This document shows, piece after piece, positions 16,246 to 24,717 of a stretch of 55,322 nucleotides of DNA. This stretch comes from Geminicoccaceae bacterium. Its GTDB lineage: Bacteria > Pseudomonadota > Alphaproteobacteria > Geminicoccales > Geminicoccaceae. Within the stretch, counting starts at the first letter, position 1. The number at the start of each line of letters is the position of its first letter. The stretch is from assembly GCA_007694015.1 (NCBI GenBank), contig RECO01000195.1, forward strand, positions 1 through 55,322, given 5' to 3'. The notes beneath the pieces are model-generated. The model did no database searches. It was given only the letters and a program-made list of their open reading frames with translations, and was not told where the DNA came from. Both the position numbers and the translations under genes were made by a program.

Positions 16246-17307
16246 TCACGAACGGGCGACTGGGCGCTCCAGCTGTTCGAGGCGGGTGAAGAGGTCGATC
16301 ACGTAACCGACCCGGTCGTCGATCGAGCCTTCGGAGGGGCGCACGACGCCCCAGCCGGGCGGCAAGGGTGCCGTGGCCACGGCTTCGACCAGGAAGCGCA
16401 CTTCGTCGAGGCAGGGGCGGTGACTGCGGTCGTCGGCCAACACGGTGGCAACGAGGGCTCGGAGTAACAGCCACGCCTTGCGCCTTGCCGGGACCACGGC
16501 ACGCATCGAGACGCTGTCGCGACCCAGGCGCTCCAACTCGCGGCCGATTTCCGCGTAGAGCAAGCGGGCAGCGTGGATGCCGGGCCGGCAGACGAGCGGG
16601 AGTTCGGCGATGCCACGGACGGCACAGTCGTAGAGCGCGTCGGCTGCATCCAACAGACGCTGGACCACCTCGGCCAAGCGATCGTCGAAGGCAGGCTCGA
16701 CGAGCCATGCATCCGGGTCGATGCCGGCGTCGCGCATCCATTCCCGTGGCAGGTAGAGGCGGCCGATGCGGGCGTCCTCGCCGACGTCGCGGGCGATGTT
16801 GGTAAGTTGCATCGCCACGCCCAAATCGCAGGCCCGCGCGATGACGTTGGGATCGCGCCGGCCCATCAGCACGGTCATCATGGCTCCGACCGTGCCGGCG
16901 ACGCGCGCGCCATAGGCGTAGACGTCTTCGAGCGTTTCGTAGCGGCGGCCGGTGGCGTCCCACTCCAACCCTTCGATCAAGGCGTCGAGCAACGCCCGCG
17001 GCAGCGAGAAATCGCGGACGAGGTCCGCGAGCGCCCGGTCGATGGCGTGGGCCGAAGGCGTGCCATCGTAGACACCATCCAGCCGCTCGCGGAGGATGGC
17101 GACGGCGGCAAGGGTCGCCTCGTGCTGGTCGACCGTGTCGTCCGCCATCCGGCAGAAGGCGTAGAGGGCGTAGGCCGGATCGCGCACCGGCTGCGGCAGC
17201 ACGACCGAGGCGGCGTAGAAGGTTCGCGAGCCCTCGCGGATCATCGCCTTGCAGATGGCGATGTCCTCGGGTGAAGCGAACCGGTTTTCAGGCGAGCGTT
17301 GCAGCAT
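16246..17307 (-). CDS. crtB: Phytoene synthase
   Basis: CrtB (353 aa) condenses two geranylgeranyl-PP to phytoene, the first carotenoid step. Both Asp-rich motifs are visible: ALYAFCRMADDTVDQ (about 48-62) and MQLTNIARDVGEDARIGRLYLP (about 170-191, by position). PREWM follows, and the family tail with RKAWLLLRAL is present. ATG 17307 is chosen as start; it overlaps the end of crtI by 20 bp. The open frame extends 19 codons further upstream within crtI, but those residues do not look like CrtB. It is the last gene of the bchI-bchD-bchO-crtI-crtB run and converges on the caspase gene. Confidence 0.94.
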   Translation of the reverse strand: MLQRSPENRFASPEDIAICKAMIREGSRTFYAASVVLPQPVRDPAYALYAFCRMADDTVDQHEATLAAVAILRERLDGVYDGTPSAHAIDRALADLVRDFSLPRALLDALIEGLEWDATGRRYETLEDVYAYGARVAGTVGAMMTVLMGRRDPNVIARACDLGVAMQLTNIARDVGEDARIGRLYLPREWMRDAGIDPDAWLVEPAFDDRLAEVVQRLLDAADALYDCAVRGIAELPLVCRPGIHAARLLYAEIGRELERLGRDSVSMRAVVPARRKAWLLLRALVATVLADDRSHRPCLDEVRFLVEAVATAPLPPGWGVVRPSEGSIDDRVGYVIDLFTRLEQLERPVARS

Positions 17308-18823
17308 CCGGGACAACCGTGTCAAGAATTCGCGCGGAGGAGATGACGCCCGGCACGCCGGCACCCGGATGTGTGCCCGCCCCTACCAGATACAGCCGCT
17401 CCACCTCTTCGCTTTTGTTGTGGGGACGGAACCACGCACTCTGCAAGAGCACGGGCTCCAGGCTGAACGCCGCTCCCTTGACCGCGTTCAGGCGGTGCAG
17501 GAAGTCCGGCGGCGTAACGACGTGCGAGCTGACGACCGCATCCTCCAGGCCCGGCAGGAGCTTGTCGGACAAAAAGGCCGCGATCTTGCGGCGATAGGGC
17601 TCGGCCATCTCCGCCCAATCGATGTCGGCATCCAAGTGCGGCACCGGCGAGAGCACGTAGAAGGCATCGCAGCCCTCCGGCGCCAAGGACGGATCGGTGG
17701 CCGTCGGCCGATGCAGATAGACGCTGAAGTCGTCGGCGAGCACCTTGTTCTTGAAGATGTCTTCAATCAGGCCCTTGTAGCGCGGGCCCATCAAGATGGT
17801 GTGGTGGCCGACGTCGTCGTAACGGCGGTTGGTGCCGAAGTACCAAACGAACAGGCTGTTCGAATAGCGGGCCTTGGCGAGCTTCTTGTCGGTCCAGCGC
17901 CGCCGCGCCGAGGCCGGCAGGAGCTTTTGGTAGGTCCAGGCACTGTCGGCATTGGAAACGACGACGTCGGCGCGGATCGCCTCACCGTCGGTGAGCGTGA
18001 CGCCGGTGGCACGGCCGTCCTTGACGGTGATGCCGGCAACTTCCTGGTGGTAGCGGATGGTGCCCCCCTGCCCTTCGATCAGCTTGGCCAAGCCGTCGAC
18101 CACGGCACCCGTGCCGCCCATGGCGAAGTGCACGCCCCAGCGCCGCTCCAAGAACGCGATCAGGTGGTAGATCGAGGTCGCCTCGAACGGGCTGCCGCCG
18201 ATGAACAGCGGGTGGAAGCTCAAGGCGGCGCGCACGCGCTCGTCCTTGACGTGCTTCGAGACGAAGCTGTGGACGCTGCGGTCGGCGCGCAGCCGGATCA
18301 GCCCCGGCGCCACCTTGGCCATATCCATCAGGGAGCCGAACGGTTTGTCACCGAGTTGGACGAAGCCGATCTGGAAGATCTCCTCGCTCAGCTCCATCAA
18401 GCGCTCGTAGCCGGCAACGTCGGCCGGGTTGCACTTGGCGATCTCGGCCCGCATCCGCTCGGGGTCGTCCGAGCAGGTAAAGACCGTGCCGTCGGCAAAG
18501 TGGATTTCGTAGAACGGGTCGAGCTTGACGAGGGTGACGTCGTCTTCGAGCTTCTTGCCGCAGAGCTGCCACAGCTCTTCCAACAGGAAGGGAGCGGTGA
18601 TGATCGTGGGCCCGGCATCGAACACGAAGCCGTCCTGCTTGAAAACGTAGGCCCGCCCGCCCGGCGCATCGAGCTTTTCGAGCACCGTGACCCGGTAGCC
18701 CTTGGCTCCGAGGCGGATGGCGGCAGCGAGGCCGCCGAGACCGCTGCCGATCACCACGGCATGCGGCCGATCGTCGGCCGGGGCGGAACTGTCAATCGGG
18801 CGAGACGGCGCTTCTGTCAACAT
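17288..18823 (-). CDS. crtI: Phytoene desaturase
   Basis: CrtI (511 aa) is the FAD-dependent desaturase that converts phytoene to neurosporene or lycopene in purple bacteria. The dinucleotide-binding motif VVIGSGLGGLAAAIRL lies at about 23-38. FDAGPTIITAPFLLEELW follows, and the C-terminal signature YLVGAGTHPGAGVPGVISSA, near 480-500, carries the second FAD contact. The number of desaturation steps cannot be told from sequence alone. ATG 18823 is chosen; an open extension upstream has no family similarity. The start codon lies inside an inverted repeat resembling a PpsR/CrtJ site. A 77-bp gap with a small GCCGG/CCGGC hairpin separates it from bchO, so it could have its own promoter. Confidence 0.94.
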   Translation of the reverse strand: MLTEAPSRPIDSSAPADDRPHAVVIGSGLGGLAAAIRLGAKGYRVTVLEKLDAPGGRAYVFKQDGFVFDAGPTIITAPFLLEELWQLCGKKLEDDVTLVKLDPFYEIHFADGTVFTCSDDPERMRAEIAKCNPADVAGYERLMELSEEIFQIGFVQLGDKPFGSLMDMAKVAPGLIRLRADRSVHSFVSKHVKDERVRAALSFHPLFIGGSPFEATSIYHLIAFLERRWGVHFAMGGTGAVVDGLAKLIEGQGGTIRYHQEVAGITVKDGRATGVTLTDGEAIRADVVVSNADSAWTYQKLLPASARRRWTDKKLAKARYSNSLFVWYFGTNRRYDDVGHHTILMGPRYKGLIEDIFKNKVLADDFSVYLHRPTATDPSLAPEGCDAFYVLSPVPHLDADIDWAEMAEPYRRKIAAFLSDKLLPGLEDAVVSSHVVTPPDFLHRLNAVKGAAFSLEPVLLQSAWFRPHNKSEEVERLYLVGAGTHPGAGVPGVISSARILDTVVPDAATLA

Positions 18824-18832
18824 GAGTTGACT
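18815..18832. promoter_or_regulatory. PpsR/CrtJ-like palindrome over the crtI start
   Basis: TGTC-N10-GACT here differs at only the last base from the PpsR/CrtJ consensus TGTN12ACA, and contains the perfect repeat GTCAAC/GTTGAC. A second weaker TGTC-N10-GACG lies 25 bp away (18790-18807) inside crtI. PpsR represses bch and crt genes under oxygen in purple bacteria; binding here is inferred from the motif only. Confidence 0.35.
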
Positions 18833-18900
18833 ACTACACGAGCCCCGATCGCCTGACCAGCACAACCAACCGCCAAAATGCCGGCCAAACCGGCCGACTT

Positions 18901-19779
18901 TCAGGCGTCAGACCAAAGATCGTCGATGAGGGCGGCGACGCGGCCGGGGTCCTCTTCGTGGGCGAGGTGGCCAAGGCCTTCGAGCCGCACGAGCCGCGCC
19001 GCCGGCATCGCCCGCTGGATGCGCTCGGCCTCCTTGGGATCGATCGCGGCGTCCTCTTGCCCCACCACCAGGACCAACGGCGCCTCCAACAGCGGCAGCT
19101 GCTCCTCCAGGCCGCGCAGGTTCCAACTCGCCATCATCCCCAGCGCCGCACCGAAATGCGCCGGCCGGCGCGCGAGCCGGGCGTAGAGCTCGACACCCTC
19201 GGGCGAGAGCTTGGAACCGGTGCCGCCGATCAGCCGCTCCGCCGCTTTGCGGTCGGTCTGCCAAGCGAAGAAGCGCGGCACCAAGGGATTGACGAACAGG
19301 AGTTTGGCGAGCGGCGAGGCGATCGGACCCAGCGGCCCGCCGAAGGGGATGAACGCACCGTTGAGGCTGACGAAGAGCTTTGGCCGGATGCGCCCATCGA
19401 TGCACATGCGCGCCAGAATGGCGGCACCGGCGGAATGACCGATGACGAGGCTGGGCGCCGCATCGAGCGCCTGCAAGAGCGCCACGATACCTTCGGCCAT
19501 CGCCTCCAACGAGAGGCGGAAGAACGGCACGGGTGCGCTGAAGCCATGCCCTGGCAGGTCCATGGCGACCACGCGAAAGTGCTTGGCCAACAAGGGTGCG
19601 AGGTCCCGCCAGCTGTGCGTTGCGGCCCCCACGCCGTGGACCAGCAGCAAGACCGGCCCCTCGCCCATGTCCTGCACGTGCCAGGTCGCCCCCTGCACGG
19701 TGACGAAGCGGCTGGCCTCACGGTTCGGCCAATCACGGCCGTCGGTCTCCCAGTCCGGCCGTTCGCTGCGACAATACAT
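18901..19779 (-). CDS. bchO: Alpha/beta hydrolase BchO
   Basis: BchO is the alpha/beta hydrolase encoded beside bchD in purple bacteria. It is associated with magnesium chelation, and its exact reaction is not settled. The fold is visible: LLLVHGVGAATHSW (oxyanion HG), AMDLPGHG, nucleophile elbow VIGHSAGAAI (GHSAG), a late Asp in VVGQEDAAID and catalytic His in GLGHLAHEED. ATG 19779 gives 292 residues and has GAGGG about 9 bp upstream; ATG 19788 is the alternative. The N-terminal DWETDGRDWPNREASRFV is typical of BchO. The gap to bchD is under 20 bp, so bchI-bchD-bchO is one operon. Confidence 0.9.
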   Translation of the reverse strand: MYCRSERPDWETDGRDWPNREASRFVTVQGATWHVQDMGEGPVLLLVHGVGAATHSWRDLAPLLAKHFRVVAMDLPGHGFSAPVPFFRLSLEAMAEGIVALLQALDAAPSLVIGHSAGAAILARMCIDGRIRPKLFVSLNGAFIPFGGPLGPIASPLAKLLFVNPLVPRFFAWQTDRKAAERLIGGTGSKLSPEGVELYARLARRPAHFGAALGMMASWNLRGLEEQLPLLEAPLVLVVGQEDAAIDPKEAERIQRAMPAARLVRLEGLGHLAHEEDPGRVAALIDDLWSDA

Positions 19780-19796
19780 GGCAGGCATCCCTCGGC

Positions 19797-21575
19797 TCAG
19801 CGGCGACCTTCGAGCACGCCGGTGGAGCGCACGGCGGCGGAGAGCATGGCCGCATCGGCCCGCGGCAGGGCAAGGTAATGAGCCCCCATGGCATCGGCCA
19901 GTTCGCGCGCCTTGGGCTCCGGCTTGGCCGACGTGTCGATCACCAGGCACATGATGCCGGTCTCGCCGATCGACCGGGCCGAGCGCATCGCGTCCGCGTG
20001 CGCCTGGGCGCGGCCGCCGGTGCCGTCACGGGCGACGTTGGCGCGGCCGTCGGTCAAGAGCACCACCACCGGCGTTTGACCCGCACGGCGAACCTGGTCG
20101 GCCAAGTCGCGGGCCGTGTCGATCGCGGTGGCGATCGGCGTTCCGCCGCCGCCCGGGATGCCGCCGAGGGTGCGCTTGGCCCGGGCGAGCGAGCGGGTCG
20201 GCGGCAGCACGAGTTCCGCCAACGCACCACGAAAGGCCAACACCGAAACCCGATCGCGGCGGACGTAGCAATCGGCGAGGAGCAGCTCGACCGCTCCCTT
20301 CGCTTCGGCGAGGCGATGCAAGGCCGACGAGCCCGAGGCGTCGACCGCGAAGATCGCCGTGCTCTCGGTGCGCTGCTTGAAACGGGTAACGCGGAAGTCA
20401 TCCTGGCGCACCTCGACCCGCTGCACGGGGCGCGGCCGTTCTTGGCGGCGCAGCGGCTGCCAGGGTGCCGCCGCGCGCAGGGTCTCGACGAGGTTGAGCC
20501 GGGCCCCGGCACGCGGCAGGCCGCGGCGGGTGCCCAGCGGCCGGCCGCGCAGCTTCGACGCCTGGAACGCCCCCGCCGTCCCGGCCGAACGCCCCGAACG
20601 CCTAAGGCTTTCGAGGCGCAACATCGCCAAGAGCCCTTCCGGAATGGCCGCAGCCGCGGCTGCGAGGACCATGTCCTCCAGGCGCTGCACCTCCTCCGGC
20701 TGGGCTTCCTGCTCTTCCCCTTCTTGGTCGTCGGGGGGATCGTCGGGCGTGTCGTCGTCCGCCGGCGGCTCGTCGCTCTCGACGAAGGGCAGTTGCGTGG
20801 CGCGCGGCGCCAGGACGAGCCGGGCCGCCAAGGCCGCATCCGCCGCTTCAACTGCCTCGCGGCCGTCCAGAGCGGCGGCAGCGCGCGCCACGCGCAAAGC
20901 GAGGATCGCGGCGCGAACCGAGGCGATGCCGAGGGCGAGGGAAGCGCCGCACAGCGCCTCGATCACGTCGTCGGCCAAGGTCACCTCACGCAGGCGCTCC
21001 CGTGCCATGGCAACGGTTTCAGGGTCGAGCTCCAGGTCGATCGCGTCGCGCACGGTGATGCGGTGCAGGTCGAGGTGAAAGCCGAGCCGGTCGGCGAGCG
21101 CGGGGGCCGCCCGCTCGTCGTCGGCGACGCCCTCGTCGAAGGCGACCACGCCGATCCGCGCCAAGAGCCGCATCGCCAAGCCATCACGCTCCAGGATGAC
21201 CTCGCCCCGGTCGAGCGCCGCCCCCAGATGCGCGATGCTGGACGGCGTGGCGCGCTCGGCCATGGCCATCAGCACGATGCCGCCATCGGCCTCGGCCAGA
21301 AGCCCGCGCTCGGCCACCGGCCGGCCCGCCTGCAGCGTAGCGGCGAGGTCGAGCCCGCCGAGCAGGCGGTCGTCGGTGACGTGGGCCGGCAGGCGGCGCA
21401 AGGGGAGTGCGGGCGGCAACAGGCTGCGCAAGAGGTCCAGCCAGCGGTCGCGCACGGGTCCCGGCAACGCCCGGACCAGGGCACCACCCACCCCGTGGGG
21501 GTCGACCGCAACCAGTGCGGCCGCCACGCAGGCGTCGGCCCAAGGCGAAAGCTGCGGCGCCCGATCGTCGTTCAC
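19797..21575 (-). CDS. bchD: Magnesium chelatase subunit D
   Basis: BchD (592 aa) forms the AAA+ ring with BchI that drives Mg insertion into protoporphyrin IX by BchH; bchH is not in this window. The AAA-like domain occupies about 1-230 with no intact Walker A, as is usual for BchD. An acidic Pro-rich linker (ADDDTPDDPPDDQEGEEQE, about 272-291) follows, and then a C-terminal von Willebrand A domain with the MIDAS motif FAVDASGSS and GGGGTPIATAI. The GTG or ATG at 21575 overlaps the bchI stop by 4 bp. Length and domain order are normal. Confidence 0.94.
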   Translation of the reverse strand: MNDDRAPQLSPWADACVAAALVAVDPHGVGGALVRALPGPVRDRWLDLLRSLLPPALPLRRLPAHVTDDRLLGGLDLAATLQAGRPVAERGLLAEADGGIVLMAMAERATPSSIAHLGAALDRGEVILERDGLAMRLLARIGVVAFDEGVADDERAAPALADRLGFHLDLHRITVRDAIDLELDPETVAMARERLREVTLADDVIEALCGASLALGIASVRAAILALRVARAAAALDGREAVEAADAALAARLVLAPRATQLPFVESDEPPADDDTPDDPPDDQEGEEQEAQPEEVQRLEDMVLAAAAAAIPEGLLAMLRLESLRRSGRSAGTAGAFQASKLRGRPLGTRRGLPRAGARLNLVETLRAAAPWQPLRRQERPRPVQRVEVRQDDFRVTRFKQRTESTAIFAVDASGSSALHRLAEAKGAVELLLADCYVRRDRVSVLAFRGALAELVLPPTRSLARAKRTLGGIPGGGGTPIATAIDTARDLADQVRRAGQTPVVVLLTDGRANVARDGTGGRAQAHADAMRSARSIGETGIMCLVIDTSAKPEPKARELADAMGAHYLALPRADAAMLSAAVRSTGVLEGRR

Positions 21576-22600
21576 GCCGCGAACAGCTCCTCCACGGCCC
21601 GCTCCACCCGCGTGGTCGAACCGGAATCGTCGAGCGGGTTGCGGCGCAGGCGATGGCGCAAGGCCGGGGCCGCCACCCGCTGCAGATGCGCGTCCTCGAC
21701 CGCCTCGGCCCCCTCCAGGCTGGCCAGCGCCCGCGCCGCGCGGATCAAGGTCAGCTCGCCGCGCAGGCCGTCGGTGCCGAGCGCCATGCAGAGTTCGGCG
21801 GCGCGCGTCAGCGCATGGTCGTCGACCCGCACGTCGGCCAAGTGATCCTTGGCCTTTTCCAGCTTGCGCCGGACCTTCGCGTCTTGACGCTTCCAGTGCT
21901 CGAGGAACGCCTCCGGATCGCGCTCGAAGGCATCGCGCCGGCGCACGACCTCGATCCGGGTCTTCAGGTCGGTCGGCGTCTTGACCTCGACCGAGAGGCC
22001 GAAACGGTCGAGCAGCTGTGGACGCAGCTCCCCCTCTTCCGGGTTGCCGCTGCCGATCAGCACGAAGCGGGCCGGGTGGCGGATGCTCACGCCCTCGCGC
22101 TCGACCACGTTCTCGCCCGAAGCCGCGACGTCCAAGAGCAGGTCGACCAGGTGGTCTTCGAGGAGGTTGACCTCGTCGATGTAGAGAAAGCCCCGATGCG
22201 CCCGGGCCAACAGTCCCGGTTCGAAGGCCTTTTCACCCTGGGTCAAGGCGCGCTCCAGATCGAGGGCGCCAACCACACGGTCCTCGGTCGCCCCGAGCGG
22301 CAGGTCGACCACCGGCACGGGTGCCTTGTGCCCCTTGACGGCGTGGTCACCTTGGCGCGCCGTGCAGTCCTGGGCGCATTGGCTGGCAGGGGCGTTCGGG
22401 TCGCAGTTGTAGCGGCAACCGTTGACCACCTTCATCACCGGCAACAACGCTGCCAGGGCGCGCACCGCGGTCGACTTGCCGGTGCCGCGGTCACCGAACA
22501 CCAACACGCCGCCGACCGACGGGTCGACCGCCGCGATCAACAGCGCCAGCTTCATCTCGTCCTGGCCGACGATCGCCGAAAACGGAAACGCAAGCGCCAT
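21572..22600 (-). CDS. bchI: Magnesium chelatase subunit I
   Basis: BchI (342 aa) is the ATP-hydrolysing AAA+ subunit of Mg-chelatase. The protein opens with FPFSAIVGQDEMKLALL, has Walker A VFGDRGTGKST (about 34-44), the BchI-specific Cys-containing insert NGCRYNCDPNAP, Walker B GFLYIDEVNLLEDH and sensor GSGNPEEG. The ATG at 22600 has GGAGGTGAG about 11 bp upstream, lying inside a 17-codon ORF that ends 2 bp before this start. It heads the bchI-bchD-bchO-crtI-crtB run; expression is presumably oxygen- and light-controlled as in other purple bacteria. Confidence 0.96.
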   Translation of the reverse strand: MALAFPFSAIVGQDEMKLALLIAAVDPSVGGVLVFGDRGTGKSTAVRALAALLPVMKVVNGCRYNCDPNAPASQCAQDCTARQGDHAVKGHKAPVPVVDLPLGATEDRVVGALDLERALTQGEKAFEPGLLARAHRGFLYIDEVNLLEDHLVDLLLDVAASGENVVEREGVSIRHPARFVLIGSGNPEEGELRPQLLDRFGLSVEVKTPTDLKTRIEVVRRRDAFERDPEAFLEHWKRQDAKVRRKLEKAKDHLADVRVDDHALTRAAELCMALGTDGLRGELTLIRAARALASLEGAEAVEDAHLQRVAAPALRHRLRRNPLDDSGSTTRVERAVEELFAA

Positions 22601-22602
22601 GG

Positions 22603-22656
22603 CTAAAGCTCACCTCCGAGCGCGGGCGTGAACGCGGTTTCCGTTGGCGCCGTCAT
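22603..22656 (-). CDS. 17-codon leader ORF coupled to bchI
   Basis: An ATG at 22656 preceded by GGGAGGAATCAG starts a 17-residue peptide, MTAPTETAFTPALGGEL, whose TAG ends 2 bp before the bchI ATG. The ribosome binding site of bchI (GGAGGTGAG) lies within its last codons. The spacing and the strong ribosome site suggest that translation of the peptide opens bchI for initiation. No similarity to a known protein is recognised. It could be a regulatory leader or a chance ORF; no codon statistics are possible at this length. Confidence 0.45.
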   Translation of the reverse strand: MTAPTETAFTPALGGEL

Positions 22657-22827
22657 CTGATTCCTCCCGAACGAAGCCGGTCCTCTCTAGGCCCGTCACC
22701 CGGCAGCGGGAAGGGGGCCCTTCTGCGGAGACGAGCGACCTTTCGCGCACCGGTCAGGCTTGCGCCGGCGGCGGGCGGGCGCCACGATCGAGGCTGCAAC
22801 GTCACCGTCGCCTCGGAGCAACCTGCC
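22657..22827. other. Divergent intergenic region bchI / M20 hydrolase
   Basis: This 171-bp gap must hold the promoters for the bchI operon (-) and the M20 hydrolase (+). No convincing -35/-10 pair, sigma-54 box or TGT-N12-ACA PpsR site was seen by eye. GGAG at 22815-22818 is the ribosome site of the M20 gene. Confidence 0.4.
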
Positions 22828-24000
22828 TTGAACCTGGTCCCCCGCATCGTCGAACTCGAGGGCGAGCTTACCGCCTGGCGGCGCGATTTCCACGCGCATC
22901 CGGAACTCGGCTACGAGGAACGGCGGACGAGCGAGCTGGTCGCCGAACGCTTGGCGAGCTTCGGCATCGAGGTGCACCGCGGGCTCGCCGGTACGGGCGT
23001 GGTCGGCACGCTGCGCGGCAAGCTCGGCGACGGCCCGGCGATCGGCCTGCGCGCCGACATGGACGCACTGCCCATGGACGAGATGACCAATCTCCCCCAC
23101 GCCTCCAAGCACGCGGGCCGGATGCACGCCTGCGGCCATGACGGCCACACCACCATGTTGCTCGGGGCGGCGCGTTACCTCGCCGAAACCCGCAACTTCA
23201 AGGGCACCGTCCACTTCATTTTCCAGCCGGCCGAAGAGATGCTGTGCGGCGGTGAGCGAATGGTGAAAGAGGGGCTGTTCGACCTCTTTCCGTGCTCGCA
23301 GGTCTACGGGATGCACAACTCGCCGTCCTTCGCGCCGGGCCAGATCGGCGTGCGCGCCGGCCCGGTCCTCGCCGCGGCCGACACCTTCGAAATCACCCTC
23401 ACCGGGCGCGGTGGCCACGGCGCCTTCCCGCATACGACCATCGATCCGGTCGTGGTGGGTGCCCACGTCATCACCGCGCTCCAAACGCTGATCAGCCGCC
23501 AGCTCGACCCGATCGATTCGGGCGTGGTCTCGGTGACGCGGATGCACGCGGGCTCGGCCGACAACGTCATCCCGCCGCATGCGATCCTCGGCGGCACCAC
23601 GCGGGCGTTTCGCCCGGAAACCCGAGCCGCGCTGATCGAGGGCGTGCATCGGATCGCGAATTCGGTCGCGCATGCGCTCCGCGCCGAGGCCGAGGTGCGT
23701 TTCAGCGAGGCCGCCTATCCGCCCACCATCGCCACCGAGGCCGAAGCCCAGCATGCCGCTGCGATCGCGGCCAAGGTGGTGGGCGACGCTGGCGTGATCT
23801 GGGACCATCCGCCGATCATGGGCGGCGAAGACTTCGCCTTCATGCTGCAGAAGGTGCCCGGCGCCTTCGTCATGCTGGGCGGCGACGGCGGCGACGATCC
23901 GATCATGTGCCACGACCCGCGCTTCGACTTCAACGACGCGACGCTGAAGATCGGTGCGAGTTTCTGGGCGCGGTTGGTCGAGGAGACGCTGTCGGCTTGA
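22828..24000 (+). CDS. M20 family amidohydrolase (hippurate/aminoacylase-like)
   Basis: This 390-residue M20D metallopeptidase probably hydrolyses N-acyl amino acids (aminoacylase, hippuricase type). Metal ligands are visible in order: RADMDALPM (about 73-81), HACGHDGHTTM (about 96-106), QPAEEM (general base Glu near 134), MHNSP and the late GGEDFAFML. The dimerisation domain lies in about 180-290. The TTG start at 22828 has GGAG 9 bp upstream. It stands alone and is divergent from bchI. The true substrate cannot be read from the sequence. Confidence 0.85.
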   Translation: MNLVPRIVELEGELTAWRRDFHAHPELGYEERRTSELVAERLASFGIEVHRGLAGTGVVGTLRGKLGDGPAIGLRADMDALPMDEMTNLPHASKHAGRMHACGHDGHTTMLLGAARYLAETRNFKGTVHFIFQPAEEMLCGGERMVKEGLFDLFPCSQVYGMHNSPSFAPGQIGVRAGPVLAAADTFEITLTGRGGHGAFPHTTIDPVVVGAHVITALQTLISRQLDPIDSGVVSVTRMHAGSADNVIPPHAILGGTTRAFRPETRAALIEGVHRIANSVAHALRAEAEVRFSEAAYPPTIATEAEAQHAAAIAAKVVGDAGVIWDHPPIMGGEDFAFMLQKVPGAFVMLGGDGGDDPIMCHDPRFDFNDATLKIGASFWARLVEETLSA

Positions 24001-24204
24001 GCCTGGGCATCGGCACACACCACCCATAGCTGCACCGCAGAGGTGCACTCGATCATTGGACTGGGGTCGCCACGCCCCTTGCGTCGCCCGCAGGTTTCGG
24101 ACATCAGTGCGCACGCCGCATTATGACGTATTTTATCTTTTTTGATTGCAACCATTGCGTGCATGAGGCATGTTCATTGCGACCGAATGGCCTGGAGGCC
24201 TCGC

Positions 24205-24585
24205 ATGCCTGCCGTTGCCAGATTGACTTTCGTGTCGACGCTGCTGCGCCGCCTCGAAGCGTGCTTCGACGCTTACGCCATGGCGGGGCCGGGATCCGTC
24301 GCCGGCGCGCTTGCCGTGCGGAGCGCCAAGCGTCGCGCCGCAGCCCAGGCCCTGGTGGCTTGCCGGCGGGAATACACGCACCTTGCCGCGGAGAATGCGG
24401 CGGCCACGCCCGAAGAACGCGCCGCGGTAGAAGCGGCCCTGGCCGCGCTGGCGGCCGATTGGGCGGCCCTGAACGCCGAACGGTCGGCGCTGGCGGATCA
24501 ACTCGATCATTATCTCGCCGCCGCGACGCAACCTACGTCCGGCCAAGCCGACAACGTCACGCTCCTGCCCGCCAAGCGCGGGTGA
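24205..24585 (+). CDS. Small helical coiled-coil protein, unknown
   Basis: I do not recognise this 126-residue protein. It starts at ATG 24205 with GGAGG 6 bp upstream; in-frame codons further upstream lack a ribosome site. The sequence is Ala-rich and helical with heptad-like spacing (about 40-105: AAAQALVACRREYTHLAAEN, LAALAADWAALNAERSALAD), so a coiled coil is likely. There is no signal peptide and no membrane segment. It is followed within 11 bp by a MITE-like element. Function is unknown. Confidence 0.5.
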   Translation: MPAVARLTFVSTLLRRLEACFDAYAMAGPGSVAGALAVRSAKRRAAAQALVACRREYTHLAAENAAATPEERAAVEAALAALAADWAALNAERSALADQLDHYLAAATQPTSGQADNVTLLPAKRG

Positions 24586-24595
24586 GAACGACCTC

Positions 24596-24717
24596 GTGCG
24601 TTTTCCCAACGGCTCGACCATCCCGCACCCCGCCCGGCCACCCATGGAATCGTACACTTGTGGGTGGTCGGGCGGCGGTGCGGGATGGGCGAAGCTCAAC
24701 CCAACCGGAACACGCAC
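24596..24717. repeat. MITE-like inverted-repeat element, copy 2
   Basis: This 122-bp near-palindrome has terminal repeats GTGCGTTTTCCC on the left and the complement of GTGCGTGTTCCGG on the right. The right end is followed by TA (24718-24719). Its centre, read on the minus strand, matches copy 1 (53385-53507) at about 28 of 30 bases around AGTGTACGAT, so the two copies are inverted relative to each other. No transposase is encoded. The minus-strand stop codon of the downstream UbiH-type gene is formed by the flanking TA and the element's terminal base. Confidence 0.75.
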
